Below are positions 1 to 8,371 of a stretch of 64,000 nt of DNA, piece by piece (position 1 is the stretch's first letter; every line of letters begins with the position of its first letter). The position numbers were made by a program, and so were the translations under genes. The notes under the pieces were generated by a model, which was given only the letters and a program-made list of their open reading frames with translations, searched no databases and had not been told where the DNA came from. The DNA comes from Paraburkholderia bryophila (lineage in GTDB: Bacteria > Pseudomonadota > Gammaproteobacteria > Burkholderiales > Burkholderiaceae), in the NCBI RefSeq assembly GCF_003269035.1, contig NZ_QLTK01000035.1:1-64000 (forward strand). Reading direction: 5' to 3'.

Positions 1-140
1 GACTTGATACTTTCGCTTTACGGCAGATTCCGGAGAATCCGCCTCGCGTCTCGCATCAAGCGCCCACACTTATCGGCTGTTAATTTTTAAAGATCATTTT
101 GCTCAGAAGCTCTGCTTTCTTCGCGTCCGTCATCTAACGG
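1..140 (-). ncRNA. rRNA operon 5' leader with boxA (partial)
   Basis: Read on the minus strand, 77-96 gives TGATCTTTAAAAATTAACAG, which matches the boxA antitermination signal of beta-proteobacterial rrn leaders, followed by a typical leader stretch. The mature 16S gene is not inside the window and would lie beyond base 1. No protein gene is supported here; the plus-strand ORF starting at 151 is antisense to the kinase gene. Confidence 0.72.
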
Positions 141-147
141 GAGGCGA

Positions 148-200
148 ATTATGCAGACTGAGATTTCATTGGTCAACCCTATTTGCGAAATATTTTTTTC
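148..200 (-). promoter_or_regulatory. rRNA-operon promoter with UP element
   Basis: On the minus strand a -35 TTGACC (171-176) and a -10 CATAAT (148-153) are separated by exactly 17 bp. They are preceded by an A/T-rich UP-like tract (about 181-200) and followed by a GC-rich discriminator. With the boxA-like sequence downstream this is the architecture of a strong rrn P1 promoter. It starts almost at the stop codon of the histidine kinase gene. Promoter hexamers and spacing are seen directly; assignment to rRNA is inferred. Confidence 0.8.
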
Positions 201-1536
201 ACGCCCTTTTCGCCGTCTCACTCAAGTTCTTCAATGCGAGTCTCGCTTCCAGTCCACCGCCCTCGCGATTGTGCAAGGAGAGCGTCGCGTCCATCGCGAG
301 CGCGAGTTGTCTTGCGATGGCGAGACCCAAACCGGTTCCCCCCGTATTGCGGTTGCGCGATGCTTCGAGCCGGAAGAACGGCTCGAACACGGCTTCCAGC
401 GACTCGGTGGGAATGCCGGGGCCGCGGTCCGACACGGTGATCGTGGCCTGCCCATCGTGCAACGCGCTGACCCTGATCTCGGCGGCGCCGCTGAACTTCA
501 ATGCGTTGTCCACCAGATTGCCGACAATGCGACGCAGCGCCTGAGGGCGCGTCATGATCGGCGTGCCGAACGATCCCTGCAACGACACCGACTGTCCAGC
601 GTCGACGTAGTCGCACACCAGACTGTCGAATAGCGCGTCGGGATCGATACGGCAGCGCACCTCCGTCGCGCCGTGCAAAGTCCGCGCGTACGTTACGCCC
701 TCTTTCACCAACGCTTCCATTTCCTGCAAATCCTGGCGCAGTTTCGCGCCTTCAGGTTCGCCTTCCATCACATCGACGCGCAATCGCATACGGGTGATCG
801 GCGTTTGCAGGTCGTGCGAGATTGCCGCGAGAATCTGCATGCGCTCGGTCATGTACACCGAGATACGGTCCTGCATGGCGTTGAACGCTCGCGCCGCGCG
901 CGCCACTTCGGACGGTCCCTTCTCCGACAACCGCGCCGCCTTCAGGTCGGGGCCGAGTGTATCGGCGGCCACAGCCAACTCATGCAGCGGACGTGTCGCC
1001 AATCGCACCGCCAGCCAGCAGCACGCAATCAGCACGATCAATTGCAGCAGCAAGCCGAGCAACAGCCAACCTGAGAGCGGCGCACTCGGCATGGGGCGTA
1101 GATCGATCGTCAACGGCGCGCCGTCCGAAAGTTTCAGATGAACCTGCAGGCGTTCGCGGTCGCCCGGTACGGCATTCACCGTGAGCGGATAGTTGGTGCC
1201 GATCCCTGCCGAGATGGACTGCGCGATCCGCTCCGACAAATGCGCATCCACCGGGCCGCCGCTCACGCCGGGGCCGAGAATAAATTCGTAGCTGCGCCGC
1301 GCGAGACGCGGCAGCCATTGCGCGCGTTCATTCGCCGGCAGGTGATCGAGCAACGCGACCGAGCTCGTCACTTCGCGTTCGATATAACCCGTCATGATGT
1401 TCGTCATGGTCTGGTCGCGTTCGGTCATGGTGAGCCAGAACGACAACGCCTGCGCCGACGCCAGGCCAATGAACAGAATCACCGTCAGCCGCGCGAACAA
1501 CGAGCGTGGCCAATGCAACCAGGCACTCGCGTTCAT
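199..1536 (-). CDS. Sensor histidine kinase (EnvZ/QseC type)
   Basis: Inner-membrane two-component sensor of 445 residues. Transmembrane segments lie near residues 15-35 and 155-178 and enclose a periplasmic domain of about 120 residues. A HAMP linker follows, then the H-box with phospho-acceptor H241 (ISHDLQTP), N-box about 340-349, G1 DRGPGIP (370-376) and G2 GGTGLGLAI (399-407). Its start overlaps the stop of the response regulator by 4 bases (ATGA), so the pair is translationally coupled. The stimulus is not visible. It probably phosphorylates the adjacent OmpR-type regulator. Confidence 0.95.
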   Translation of the reverse strand: MNASAWLHWPRSLFARLTVILFIGLASAQALSFWLTMTERDQTMTNIMTGYIEREVTSSVALLDHLPANERAQWLPRLARRSYEFILGPGVSGGPVDAHLSERIAQSISAGIGTNYPLTVNAVPGDRERLQVHLKLSDGAPLTIDLRPMPSAPLSGWLLLGLLLQLIVLIACCWLAVRLATRPLHELAVAADTLGPDLKAARLSEKGPSEVARAARAFNAMQDRISVYMTERMQILAAISHDLQTPITRMRLRVDVMEGEPEGAKLRQDLQEMEALVKEGVTYARTLHGATEVRCRIDPDALFDSLVCDYVDAGQSVSLQGSFGTPIMTRPQALRRIVGNLVDNALKFSGAAEIRVSALHDGQATITVSDRGPGIPTESLEAVFEPFFRLEASRNRNTGGTGLGLAIARQLALAMDATLSLHNREGGGLEARLALKNLSETAKRA

Positions 1537-2273
1537 GGCTCGTCCCCGATCACGTTGACGGCCGCGGAAAACACATAGCCCTCGCTACGCAGCGTCTTGA
1601 TGTAACGAGGCTCGCGAGCCTCGTCGCGCAAACGCTGACGCAAGCGGCTCACCATCAGATCGATCGAGCGGTCGAACTGATCGGCTTGCCGGCCCTGGGT
1701 CAGATTGAGCAATTGATCGCGCGTCAACACGCGCTGCGGATGATCGAGAAACACCCGCAGCAACCGGTACTCGGCACCGCTCAGCGCGACCATGGTGCCC
1801 TCCGCGTCGAGCAGATGGCGGGCGGTCGTATCGAGCCGCCAGTCGCCGAATCCGAGCATCTGCGCGGACTCCGAGACCTGCATGCCGGGCGGCAGCATGC
1901 GCGCGCGGCGCAGCACCGCGCGAATTCGCGCGAGCAGTTCGCGCACGGCAAACGGCTTGGGCAGGTAGTCGTCCGCGCCCATTTCCAGCCCGAGAATACG
2001 GTCGGCTTCTTCGTTGCGCGCCGTCAGCATCAGCACGGGCACCGAACGGAATTTGCCGGCCCGCAGTTCGCGGCACAGCACGAGGCCGTCTTCGCCCGGC
2101 ATCATCAGATCGAGCACGATCAGATCCGGCGCGCCGTGCTCCAGCGCGGCATGCATCTGCCGCCCGTTGGCCGCGAGCGTGACGCGCATGCCGTGCTTCT
2201 CGAGATAGCCGGCAATCAGTTCGCGAATGCCGCGATCGTCGTCGACGATTAGTACGTGGTCGGTCGTGTCCAT
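1533..2273 (-). CDS. OmpR-family response regulator
   Basis: DNA-binding response regulator of 246 residues: receiver domain with acidic pocket D11-D13, phospho-acceptor D55 (VLDLMMP) and a conserved Lys in LPKPF, then a C-terminal winged helix. ATG at 2273 is preferred to the GTG immediately upstream. It is coupled to the kinase gene by a 4-base overlap. OmpR-family proteins bind direct repeats about 10 bp apart, which is the spacing of the GTATC half-sites found at four nearby promoters, so it is the leading candidate regulator of those genes. That link is inference. Confidence 0.94.
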   Translation of the reverse strand: MDTTDHVLIVDDDRGIRELIAGYLEKHGMRVTLAANGRQMHAALEHGAPDLIVLDLMMPGEDGLVLCRELRAGKFRSVPVLMLTARNEEADRILGLEMGADDYLPKPFAVRELLARIRAVLRRARMLPPGMQVSESAQMLGFGDWRLDTTARHLLDAEGTMVALSGAEYRLLRVFLDHPQRVLTRDQLLNLTQGRQADQFDRSIDLMVSRLRQRLRDEAREPRYIKTLRSEGYVFSAAVNVIGDEP

Positions 2274-2280
2274 CACTGCA

Positions 2281-2403
2281 TCATCTCTTTTGACGTTTCA
2301 CCTGCACCCAGCTCGAATTCAGCAACGAACACTGCACCGGGTGCGCCCATTCAGCGGCCAGCCCGCCTGCCACGAAGGCCATGATCGACAGCAGCCGCCT
2401 CAT
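2281..2403 (-). CDS. Possible 40-residue coupled small ORF
   Basis: A short ORF whose ATG overlaps the stop of the GFA gene (ATGA, 2400-2403) and ends 8 bases before the response-regulator start. The product begins MRRLLSIMAFVAGGLAAEWA, which resembles a weak signal peptide or single membrane helix, and ends in a basic tail. I recognise no family. It may be a real small protein, a translational coupler between GFA and the regulator, or chance. Confidence 0.3.
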   Translation of the reverse strand: MRRLLSIMAFVAGGLAAEWAHPVQCSLLNSSWVQVKRQKR

Positions 2404-2771
2404 GCGTCCTCCAGAACGGACAGGCTGGCGCCGTCGGCAACACCGGCTTCCAGCGTATACGGGTCGATCCCTTCAAGGCAACCGATATTGGCGCGCCACC
2501 GCAGCGGGTCTTTACGCGTCTGATGAAACGGGTAAATACCGCAATGGCGGCAGAAATAATGCTTCGCCACCCGCGTGTTGAACTGGTACAGCGTGAGATC
2601 TTCTTCGCCCTGCAGAATCGTCAATTCATCCGCGGGAAATAGCGGCGTCATCAGCGCGCCCTTGCGCCGGCACAGGCTGCAATTGCAGCGCCCGGCGGGT
2701 TCGATCGGGGCACGAATTTCGAATTTGACGGCCCCGCAGTGGCAGGACCCTTTCAGTACCGTGGCGCTCAT
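2400..2771 (-). CDS. GFA/CENP-V-family zinc protein
   Basis: Small cytoplasmic protein of 123 residues of the glutathione-dependent formaldehyde-activating (GFA) family. Visible zinc-binding cysteines are in CHCGAVKFE near the N terminus, CNCSLCRRKGA in the middle, and FCRHCGIYPFH. A GGAGAG ribosome-binding site lies 5 bases before the ATG. It appears to be the first gene of the minus-strand operon running through the two-component pair. The family binds zinc and sometimes glutathione adducts; the true substrate is unknown for most members. Confidence 0.9.
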   Translation of the reverse strand: MSATVLKGSCHCGAVKFEIRAPIEPAGRCNCSLCRRKGALMTPLFPADELTILQGEEDLTLYQFNTRVAKHYFCRHCGIYPFHQTRKDPLRWRANIGCLEGIDPYTLEAGVADGASLSVLEDA

Positions 2772-2825
2772 GAAACTCTCCGTGAATAGGCAACGACTGC
2801 TTTATAGCGCGGCTCACCGGACGAT

Positions 2826-2915
2826 TTGTGTCGCAATGTATCTGCCTCGTCGTCAGACACAAAACATTGCACCGGGACGTACCGGGCGACACAAGCCAGA
2901 TACCCGCGAACGTTC
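2826..2915 (+). promoter_or_regulatory. GTATC promoter element, copy 1
   Basis: Copy 1 of a four-copy element. It has a direct-repeat block TTGTGTCGCAATGTATC (2826-2842) and a distal block ACACAAGCCAGATAC (2889-2903), then CGTTCCAATA, a possible -10 region. It lies between the divergent GFA/two-component operon and the redoxin gene, so it could serve both directions. Confidence 0.6.
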
Positions 2916-3045
2916 CAATAGGGCCGTGCGATCGACGGCACGACGGTCATGCAGTTCTTCTCCGCTACGCCGTTCGATCCGCAAGCAGGTTTGCCCGACC
3001 GCGCCTGCATTCACCGTTTACCAGCCGCCCTGAAAGGACTACGAC

Positions 3046-3585
3046 ATGCTCAACCTCAATCGACTGAAAACGCTGGCCATGACCGCCGCATTCGCCGCCA
3101 CTGCGGTCACCGGTACGGCCGCCATCGCGGACCCGCTCAAGACGGGTCCTCGCGCGCCGGAGTTCACCGGCATCGGCACATGGCTGAACAGCGATCCGCT
3201 CACGATCCAGAAACTGCGCGGCAAGGTCGTACTGGTCGATTTCTGGACCTACACCTGCGTCAACTGCATCAACACGCTGCCGTACGTAAAGAGCTGGAAT
3301 CAGAAGTACAAGGATCAGGGCCTCACGGTAATCGGCGTCCACACTCCCGAGTACCCGTTCGAGCGCGATACGGATAACGTCAAAACCGCCATCGAACGTT
3401 TCGGCATTACCTATCCGGTTGCGCAGGACAACCAGTATGCAACGTGGAGCGCTTACAACAACCAGTACTGGCCCGCGTTCTATCTGATCGACAGGAAAGG
3501 CCAGGTGGTCTACACGCACTTCGGCGAAGGCGACTACGCCAGGACCGAAACGGCCATTCAGGCACTGCTTGCCCAGAAAGATTAA
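3046..3585 (+). CDS. Exported thioredoxin-like (redoxin) protein
   Basis: Periplasmic thiol-disulfide protein of 179 residues. A signal peptide spans about residues 1-28 (cleavage near AIA-DP), followed by a thioredoxin fold with active-site CVNC at 71-74 in the context WTYTCVNC. That context resembles the C-terminal domain of DipZ/TlpA-like proteins rather than classical TrxA (WCGPC). It probably protects or reduces extracytoplasmic thiols. It is monocistronic, with a hairpin terminator right behind it and a copy of the shared GTATC element about 130 bp upstream, suggesting stress regulation. Confidence 0.88.
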   Translation: MLNLNRLKTLAMTAAFAATAVTGTAAIADPLKTGPRAPEFTGIGTWLNSDPLTIQKLRGKVVLVDFWTYTCVNCINTLPYVKSWNQKYKDQGLTVIGVHTPEYPFERDTDNVKTAIERFGITYPVAQDNQYATWSAYNNQYWPAFYLIDRKGQVVYTHFGEGDYARTETAIQALLAQKD

Positions 3586-3600
3586 CGCGCAAACGGTCAA

Positions 3601-3643
3601 ACGGGCCGCAGCGATAGTTTTATCGCTCCGGCCCGTCTTTTTA
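3601..3643 (+). terminator. Rho-independent terminator
   Basis: An inverted repeat, acgggcc-g-cagcgata paired with tatcgct-c-cggcccgt, is followed by CTTTTT. It sits just behind the redoxin gene and before the convergent hydrolase gene. Confidence 0.85.
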
Positions 3644-3677
3644 CGAGCGACTCGTCAGAGTCGCTCACTGCTTCCGT

Positions 3678-4709
3678 TTAAAAATGGGCGACGTCGATCA
3701 CCGCATCGGCGAATGCTTTCGGCGCTTCCTGCGGCAGGTTATGGCCGATCCCACCGCCAATGTTGCGATGCGCGTACTTGCCGGTGAACTTCTTCGCGTA
3801 CGCGGCCGGATCAGGATGCGGCGCACCGTTAGCGTCGCCTTCCATGGTGATGGTCGGCACGGCAATCGTCGGCGCCGTGGCCAGACGCATCTCCAGTTCT
3901 TCGTATTGCGGCTCGCCCTTGACCAGCCCCAAACGCCAGCGATAGTTGTGAATCACCACCGCGACATGATCCGGATTGTTGAACGACTCGGCCGAACGAT
4001 CGAATGTCGCCTCGTCGAAATTCCATTTCGGCGAGGCGGTGTGCCAGATCAGCTTGTTGAAGTCGTGGCGGTTCGCTTCGTAACCCGCATAGCCGCGTTC
4101 CGTAGCGAAATAGAACTGATACCACCACGCTAGTTCCGCTTTCGGCGGCAACGGCGCGCGGTTCGCTTCCTGACTCCCGATCAGATAGCCGCTCACCGAC
4201 ACCATGCCCTTGCAACGCTCCGGCCACAGCGCCGCGATGATGTTCACCGTGCGCGCGCCCCAGTCGAAGCCGCCGAAAATCGCCTTGTCGATCTTCAGCG
4301 CGTCCATCAGCGCGATGATGTCCACGGCGACCACCGCCTGCTGTCCATTGCGCGGCGTCTGCGCGGACAAAAAGCGCGTGGTGCCGTAGCCGCGCAGATA
4401 CGGCACGATGACGCGATAGCCGGCCGCCGCAAGCAACGGCGTCACTTCAGCGAAACTGTAGATGTCGTAGGGCCAACCGTGCAGAAGAATCACCACCGGC
4501 CCATGGTGCGGACCCGCTTCCGCATAGCCCATGCTAAGCGTGCCGATGTCGACCTGCTTGATGTTGTCGAACGACACGAGGCGCGACCCCGCCGGCGCAG
4601 CGTTGGACTGTGCATTGGCGATTCCGCTCAGGCCCAATTCGAGCAGGCTGAGGCCCGCAACCGTCGTGCCGAGCAAACGACGGCGCCGGGTATTGATCTG
4701 ATCCGACAT
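3678..4709 (-). CDS. Tat-exported alpha/beta hydrolase (epoxide hydrolase-like)
   Basis: Protein of 343 residues starting at the ATG at 4709 (GGGAAG site 7 bases before), not the longer frame start. The N terminus NTRRRRLLGTTVAGLS is a Tat-type signal peptide. The hydrolase core has the oxyanion motif HGWP (77-80), an Asp nucleophile in GGFDWGA (D149) and a late His in GGGIGHNLP (about 323). The Asp nucleophile indicates an epoxide hydrolase or dehalogenase-type mechanism rather than a serine esterase. A GTATC element lies 96 bp upstream in the same orientation. Substrate unknown. Confidence 0.88.
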   Translation of the reverse strand: MSDQINTRRRRLLGTTVAGLSLLELGLSGIANAQSNAAPAGSRLVSFDNIKQVDIGTLSMGYAEAGPHHGPVVILLHGWPYDIYSFAEVTPLLAAAGYRVIVPYLRGYGTTRFLSAQTPRNGQQAVVAVDIIALMDALKIDKAIFGGFDWGARTVNIIAALWPERCKGMVSVSGYLIGSQEANRAPLPPKAELAWWYQFYFATERGYAGYEANRHDFNKLIWHTASPKWNFDEATFDRSAESFNNPDHVAVVIHNYRWRLGLVKGEPQYEELEMRLATAPTIAVPTITMEGDANGAPHPDPAAYAKKFTGKYAHRNIGGGIGHNLPQEAPKAFADAVIDVAHF

Positions 4710-4804
4710 GATTAACTTCCCTGATGTAGTTGCGCCTCGAAAGGCGCGCACGTGGCTGAAGAAAACGAACGGGCCTTGATTCCCTTAAAACCCCTAAACC
4801 ATTA

Positions 4805-4892
4805 GACGCCGCGTACGTATCCCGCTATGTCGGGAAAGTACTCCGGTGAATCCTTATGTACCGTACGACGCCGCGGATACAGTGCGATACAC
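4805..4892 (-). promoter_or_regulatory. GTATC promoter element, copy 2
   Basis: Minus-strand copy of the shared element. The proximal block GTGTATCGCACTGTATC (4892-4876) is followed 55 bases later by GATAC (4821-4817) and GCGTCTAATGG. It is oriented toward the alpha/beta hydrolase gene starting at 4709. Confidence 0.6.
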
Positions 4893-4901
4893 ACGGCTTC
4901 T

Positions 4902-5651
4902 TCAGTCCGGCACGCTCTCGTGGCTGAACGCCTCCATCTCGCGGATCAGGCTTCGCGCGGCCAGTTCGACCAGCGCGCCGCCTCGTTCCCGCGAGGCTTG
5001 CGCCGGGTCGGAGCCCATCCGTCCATCGGCAAAGCGCGCGCGGAAATCGAGCGCTTCGCGAATCGGTCCCGATGGCGCAATCTGAGGGCTATAGGCCGCT
5101 GATTTGATCGACTCAGGCAGCGCCCATTGCGTAATCGCGATCTCGGACGGCGTGGCGTGCGCGCCGTGGCCGGTCGGGAACTGCTCGCGCGCCAGGTCGC
5201 CGACGCCTTCGAGGTCCCACCAGTTGCACAGCTTCAGCGCGAAGCCTGCGCGCCGCCGCGCAAAACTCGCCTCGGCATATAGCTCGGAGAATGCGGCTTC
5301 GATCGACGCGATGTTGCCGCCATGACCGTTCAGGAACAGGATTTTCTCGAAGCCGTGCAATGCGAGCGATCGGGTCCAATCGCCGATGGCGGCGATGAAG
5401 GTCGACGGTCGCAGCGAAATGGTGCCGGCAAACGCGAGGTGATGCTGCGCCATGCCGATGTTGAAGGTCGGCGCGATCAGCAGATCCGCGCGCTTCTCGG
5501 CTTCATGCGCGATGATCTGCGGGCACAACCAGTCCGTGCCCAGCAAGCCGGTGGGACCATGCTGTTCGTTCGAGCCGATCGGTACGACGATCGAGCGGCT
5601 GCGTGTCAGGTATTGGCCGACTTCGGCCCAGGTCGACAGATGTAAAAGCAT
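4902..5651 (-). CDS. Creatininase-family amidohydrolase
   Basis: Protein of 249 residues, start chosen at ATG 5651 behind GGAG. Creatininase-fold metal-ligand motifs are visible: SNEQHGP near the N terminus, GTDW, FLNGHGGN in the middle and GHGAHATPSE. The family hydrolyses creatinine or cyclic and N-formyl amides with a dinuclear metal centre. The next gene upstream in the same direction is an ACS-type MFS permease, divergent from a LysR gene, so uptake and hydrolysis of one small organic acid or amide under LysR control is likely. The substrate cannot be read from the sequence. Confidence 0.88.
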   Translation of the reverse strand: MLLHLSTWAEVGQYLTRSRSIVVPIGSNEQHGPTGLLGTDWLCPQIIAHEAEKRADLLIAPTFNIGMAQHHLAFAGTISLRPSTFIAAIGDWTRSLALHGFEKILFLNGHGGNIASIEAAFSELYAEASFARRRAGFALKLCNWWDLEGVGDLAREQFPTGHGAHATPSEIAITQWALPESIKSAAYSPQIAPSGPIREALDFRARFADGRMGSDPAQASRERGGALVELAARSLIREMEAFSHESVPD

Positions 5652-5747
5652 GTGAGGTTCTCCGCTTCGCCGTTTCCAGGTGGAACGCGGCACGTTGGGT
5701 TGCCGAGGATGCGGGTTAATTGGCCCTGTTCATGTCCGCACATGGCG

Positions 5748-7043
5748 TTAAGTCGACGGCGATCGGTGCGCGGCCAGCAATACATACAACAACCCCGCAC
5801 CGCACAAAGCGAGCGCCGCCACGATCAACAGACCGACATGCAGATTGCCGGTCGCCGTCCTGGCCCAGCCGATAATGGCTGGCCCCCAGAATCCGCCGGA
5901 CAGGCCGATCGTATTGATCAGCGCGATCCCGCCCGCCGCTGCGTCTCCCTTGATGTGTTCGGACGGAACCGCCCAGAACACGGTATAGGCCATCCAGAGC
6001 GCTGTCGTGGCGAATGTGAGCAACGCGAGCGTGATGACCAGGTGGCCGTCGCTGAGCACGCACGCACACAGCAGCACCGCCGCGAGCAGCGCCGGGACCG
6101 AACTGTGGTAACGCCGTTCGCCACACGCATCCGAGCGACGGCCGATATAGACCATGCCGAACGCGGCGCCGACGTAAGGAATCGCCGCATACCAGCCGAG
6201 CCGGATCGTGTCGTCCACACCCTGAGATTTGACGATGGTGGGCAGCCAGAAGCTCATCGCGTAGATCGACGCGATGATGCAGAAATAGGCACAAGCCAGC
6301 AGGTAGATCTTCGGGTTGCGCGCTACGTCCTTGAAGGCATGATGGCCTTCCGAAACCGGACCCAGTTCGACCGCGAGCAGACGCTTTTCGTCGTCGCTCA
6401 GCCAGTTGGCCTCGGCAGGCCGATCCGACAGGACAAACAGCGTCAGCACGCCCATCGCGATGCAGGGCAAACCTTCGGCGAGGAACATCCACTGCCAGCC
6501 GGCCAGACCCGCGTTGCCGGCGAGGCGCGTCATCAGCCAGGCCGACAACGGCCCGCCGACAATTCCGCCAAGCGGCCCCGCAAGAAACACGATCGCGATC
6601 GCCCGCGCCATGCGGGTGGGACCGTACCAGCGCGACAGATAGAAGATCATGCCCGGCGCGAAACCGGCTTCGAAAATACCGAGCAGAAAGCGCATGCCGT
6701 AAAACATCGGCACGTTGCGGACGAACAGCATGCAGGCCGACGTGATGCCCCATAACACGAGGATGCGGAAAAACGTTTTACGCGCACCGATCTTCGGCAA
6801 CATCAGGTTGCTCGGCAACTCGAACAGCACGTAGCCGAGAAAGAAGATGCCGGCGCCGACACCGTAAGCGGCGTCGGAAAAACCGAGGTCGCTTTGCATC
6901 TGCAACTTCGCGAAGCCGACGTTGACGCGATCCAGATAAGCGAACAGATAGCAGACCAGCAGAAACGGCAGCAAGCGCCAGTTGAGCCGGTCATAGAGGG
7001 CGGACACTTCGTCGCCTGCGAGTGCGGTCTGAGTTGCGGCCAT
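5748..7043 (-). CDS. MFS transporter, anion:cation symporter family
   Basis: Inner-membrane permease of 431 residues with about 12 hydrophobic segments. The first helix region has YLDRVNVGFA, the characteristic ACS-family (FucP/GudP/phthalate permease-like) signature, and RWYGPTRMARAI follows helix 4. Such proteins import organic acids with protons. It lies 96 bp upstream of the creatininase gene on the same strand and diverges from a LysR gene across a region crowded with GCAAC repeats. Confidence 0.92.
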   Translation of the reverse strand: MAATQTALAGDEVSALYDRLNWRLLPFLLVCYLFAYLDRVNVGFAKLQMQSDLGFSDAAYGVGAGIFFLGYVLFELPSNLMLPKIGARKTFFRILVLWGITSACMLFVRNVPMFYGMRFLLGIFEAGFAPGMIFYLSRWYGPTRMARAIAIVFLAGPLGGIVGGPLSAWLMTRLAGNAGLAGWQWMFLAEGLPCIAMGVLTLFVLSDRPAEANWLSDDEKRLLAVELGPVSEGHHAFKDVARNPKIYLLACAYFCIIASIYAMSFWLPTIVKSQGVDDTIRLGWYAAIPYVGAAFGMVYIGRRSDACGERRYHSSVPALLAAVLLCACVLSDGHLVITLALLTFATTALWMAYTVFWAVPSEHIKGDAAAGGIALINTIGLSGGFWGPAIIGWARTATGNLHVGLLIVAALALCGAGLLYVLLAAHRSPST

Positions 7044-7082
7044 TCCAGTCTCCGTTTCAACGTTGTTTCCGGCTCATCGTGT

Positions 7083-7155
7083 GCAACCAGTTTGGCAACG
7101 CCCAATGCAACTAGCAACAGCAACTAAGTTCACGTATCGTTGCCCACAGAGCAAC
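7083..7155. repeat. Cluster of GCAAC/GTTGC boxes (LysR operator candidate)
   Basis: Six GCAAC copies start at 7083, 7095, 7107, 7114, 7120 and 7151, and an inverted GTTGC is at 7139. The first three are 12 bp apart, and GTTGC-N7-GCAAC (7139-7155) is a palindrome of LysR-box type. They fill the divergent MFS/LysR intergenic region. Confidence 0.6.
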
Positions 7156-7191
7156 ACTAGCCTCGGCCCAACGGAAGCGGAACGCCCGACC

Positions 7192-8124
7192 ATGCGCGAA
7201 ATCAATCAGCAACGCCTGCGGTATTTCCATGAAGTGCTGACGCACGGCACGATTCGCGGCGCGGCGGACAGTCTCAACACGTCGCCGTCCGTGATTACGC
7301 GGCAAATCAGGCTGCTGGAAGACGAACTCGGCGCGACGCTGTTCGAGCGTCAGGCGCGCGGCGTCAAGCCCACCGAGGCGGCGGCGCATCTGCTCGAATT
7401 CTGGCGCGGCTACCGGTCGCAACAGGAAAAGCTCGAAGACCGGCTTCATGCGTTGAAGGGCCTGCAACAGGGGAATGTGCAACTGGCGATCAGCGAAGGC
7501 CATGTCGACATGCTGGTCGACGAAGTGCTCACGCCGTTCTGCGCGCGCTACCCGAAGCTGGAGATCGGCGTGCAGATGCTGCCCGTCGACGACCTGCTGA
7601 ACGAAGTGGCGGAAAGCCGCGCACATATCGGCCTCGCCTACAATCCGCCGCCCGATCCGCGCGTCGAGTATCGGGCCAGTTCGGCGCAACCCGTGGTGCT
7701 GCTGGTGCGGCCCACGCACCCGCTGGCGGTGCGAGGGGGCGCGGCCAGCATTCACGAGGTGCTGGCCTATCCGCTGGCCTTGATGCCGACCACCTTCGGC
7801 ATCGGCCATGCGGCGAAGATGCTGGAGTTCGCCGAGAACATTGAAATACGCGCCGCGCTCACCACGAACTCGCTGACCGCGCTCAAGCGGCTCGTCGCGT
7901 CCGATAATTTCGTGACCCTGGTCGGCGAGTTCGCCGCGTATCGCGAGATCGCGGCCGGCGAGCTGACTATCGTGCCGATCGACCATCCCCTGTTTCGCGG
8001 CGCCAAGGCGCGCGTGCTCGTCAAAGCCGGCCGGCCGCTGGTGGCCGCCGCGCACGAACTGCTCGAGTGGATCTTGCGTCGCATGAACATGTTCGCAGAG
8101 CCTGACGACAACGAACGCGCGTAG
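7192..8124 (+). CDS. LysR-family transcriptional regulator
   Basis: Regulator of 310 residues, start at ATG 7192. The N-terminal winged HTH covers about residues 4-65 (RYFHEVLTHGTIRGAADSLN, then SPSVITRQIRLLEDELG), and a periplasmic-binding-protein-like effector domain follows. It is divergent from the MFS-creatininase pair, so it probably controls their expression in response to the transported compound. The recurrent GCAAC boxes upstream are its probable operator. Confidence 0.93.
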   Translation: MREINQQRLRYFHEVLTHGTIRGAADSLNTSPSVITRQIRLLEDELGATLFERQARGVKPTEAAAHLLEFWRGYRSQQEKLEDRLHALKGLQQGNVQLAISEGHVDMLVDEVLTPFCARYPKLEIGVQMLPVDDLLNEVAESRAHIGLAYNPPPDPRVEYRASSAQPVVLLVRPTHPLAVRGGAASIHEVLAYPLALMPTTFGIGHAAKMLEFAENIEIRAALTTNSLTALKRLVASDNFVTLVGEFAAYREIAAGELTIVPIDHPLFRGAKARVLVKAGRPLVAAAHELLEWILRRMNMFAEPDDNERA

Positions 8125-8147
8125 GCCTCGGCCGCATGCTTGCCCCT

Positions 8148-8237
8148 TTGTATCGCAACGTATCTATTGGGTAGGTCGATACACGCGCTTGCAGAAACCG
8201 CACTTCACGGAAACAAGCGGGATACATCGGCGCGTTC
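8148..8237 (+). promoter_or_regulatory. GTATC promoter element, copy 3
   Basis: TTGTATCGCAACGTATC (8148-8164), distal block AAACAAGCGGGATAC (8211-8225), then CGTTCCAATA. Overall length and spacing match copy 1. It lies 135 bp upstream of the epoxide hydrolase start. Confidence 0.62.
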
Positions 8238-8371
8238 CAATACGCCCACGCGGAGCGTACTCCGCGTGGCAGGTGGTCTTCACCCGTTCGGCGTTCAGCG
8301 TTCACCCATTGCAGCGCTTTCAGCGACGAGGTTCCTGGCGACGACCTGCCTTTCCTCCAATCGGAAACCGT

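Noticed and set aside
5652..6755. Long plus-strand and alternative minus-strand frames across the MFS gene
   Set aside because: Composition is rich in Arg, His and Gln with no domain; the MFS frame has helices and the family signature.
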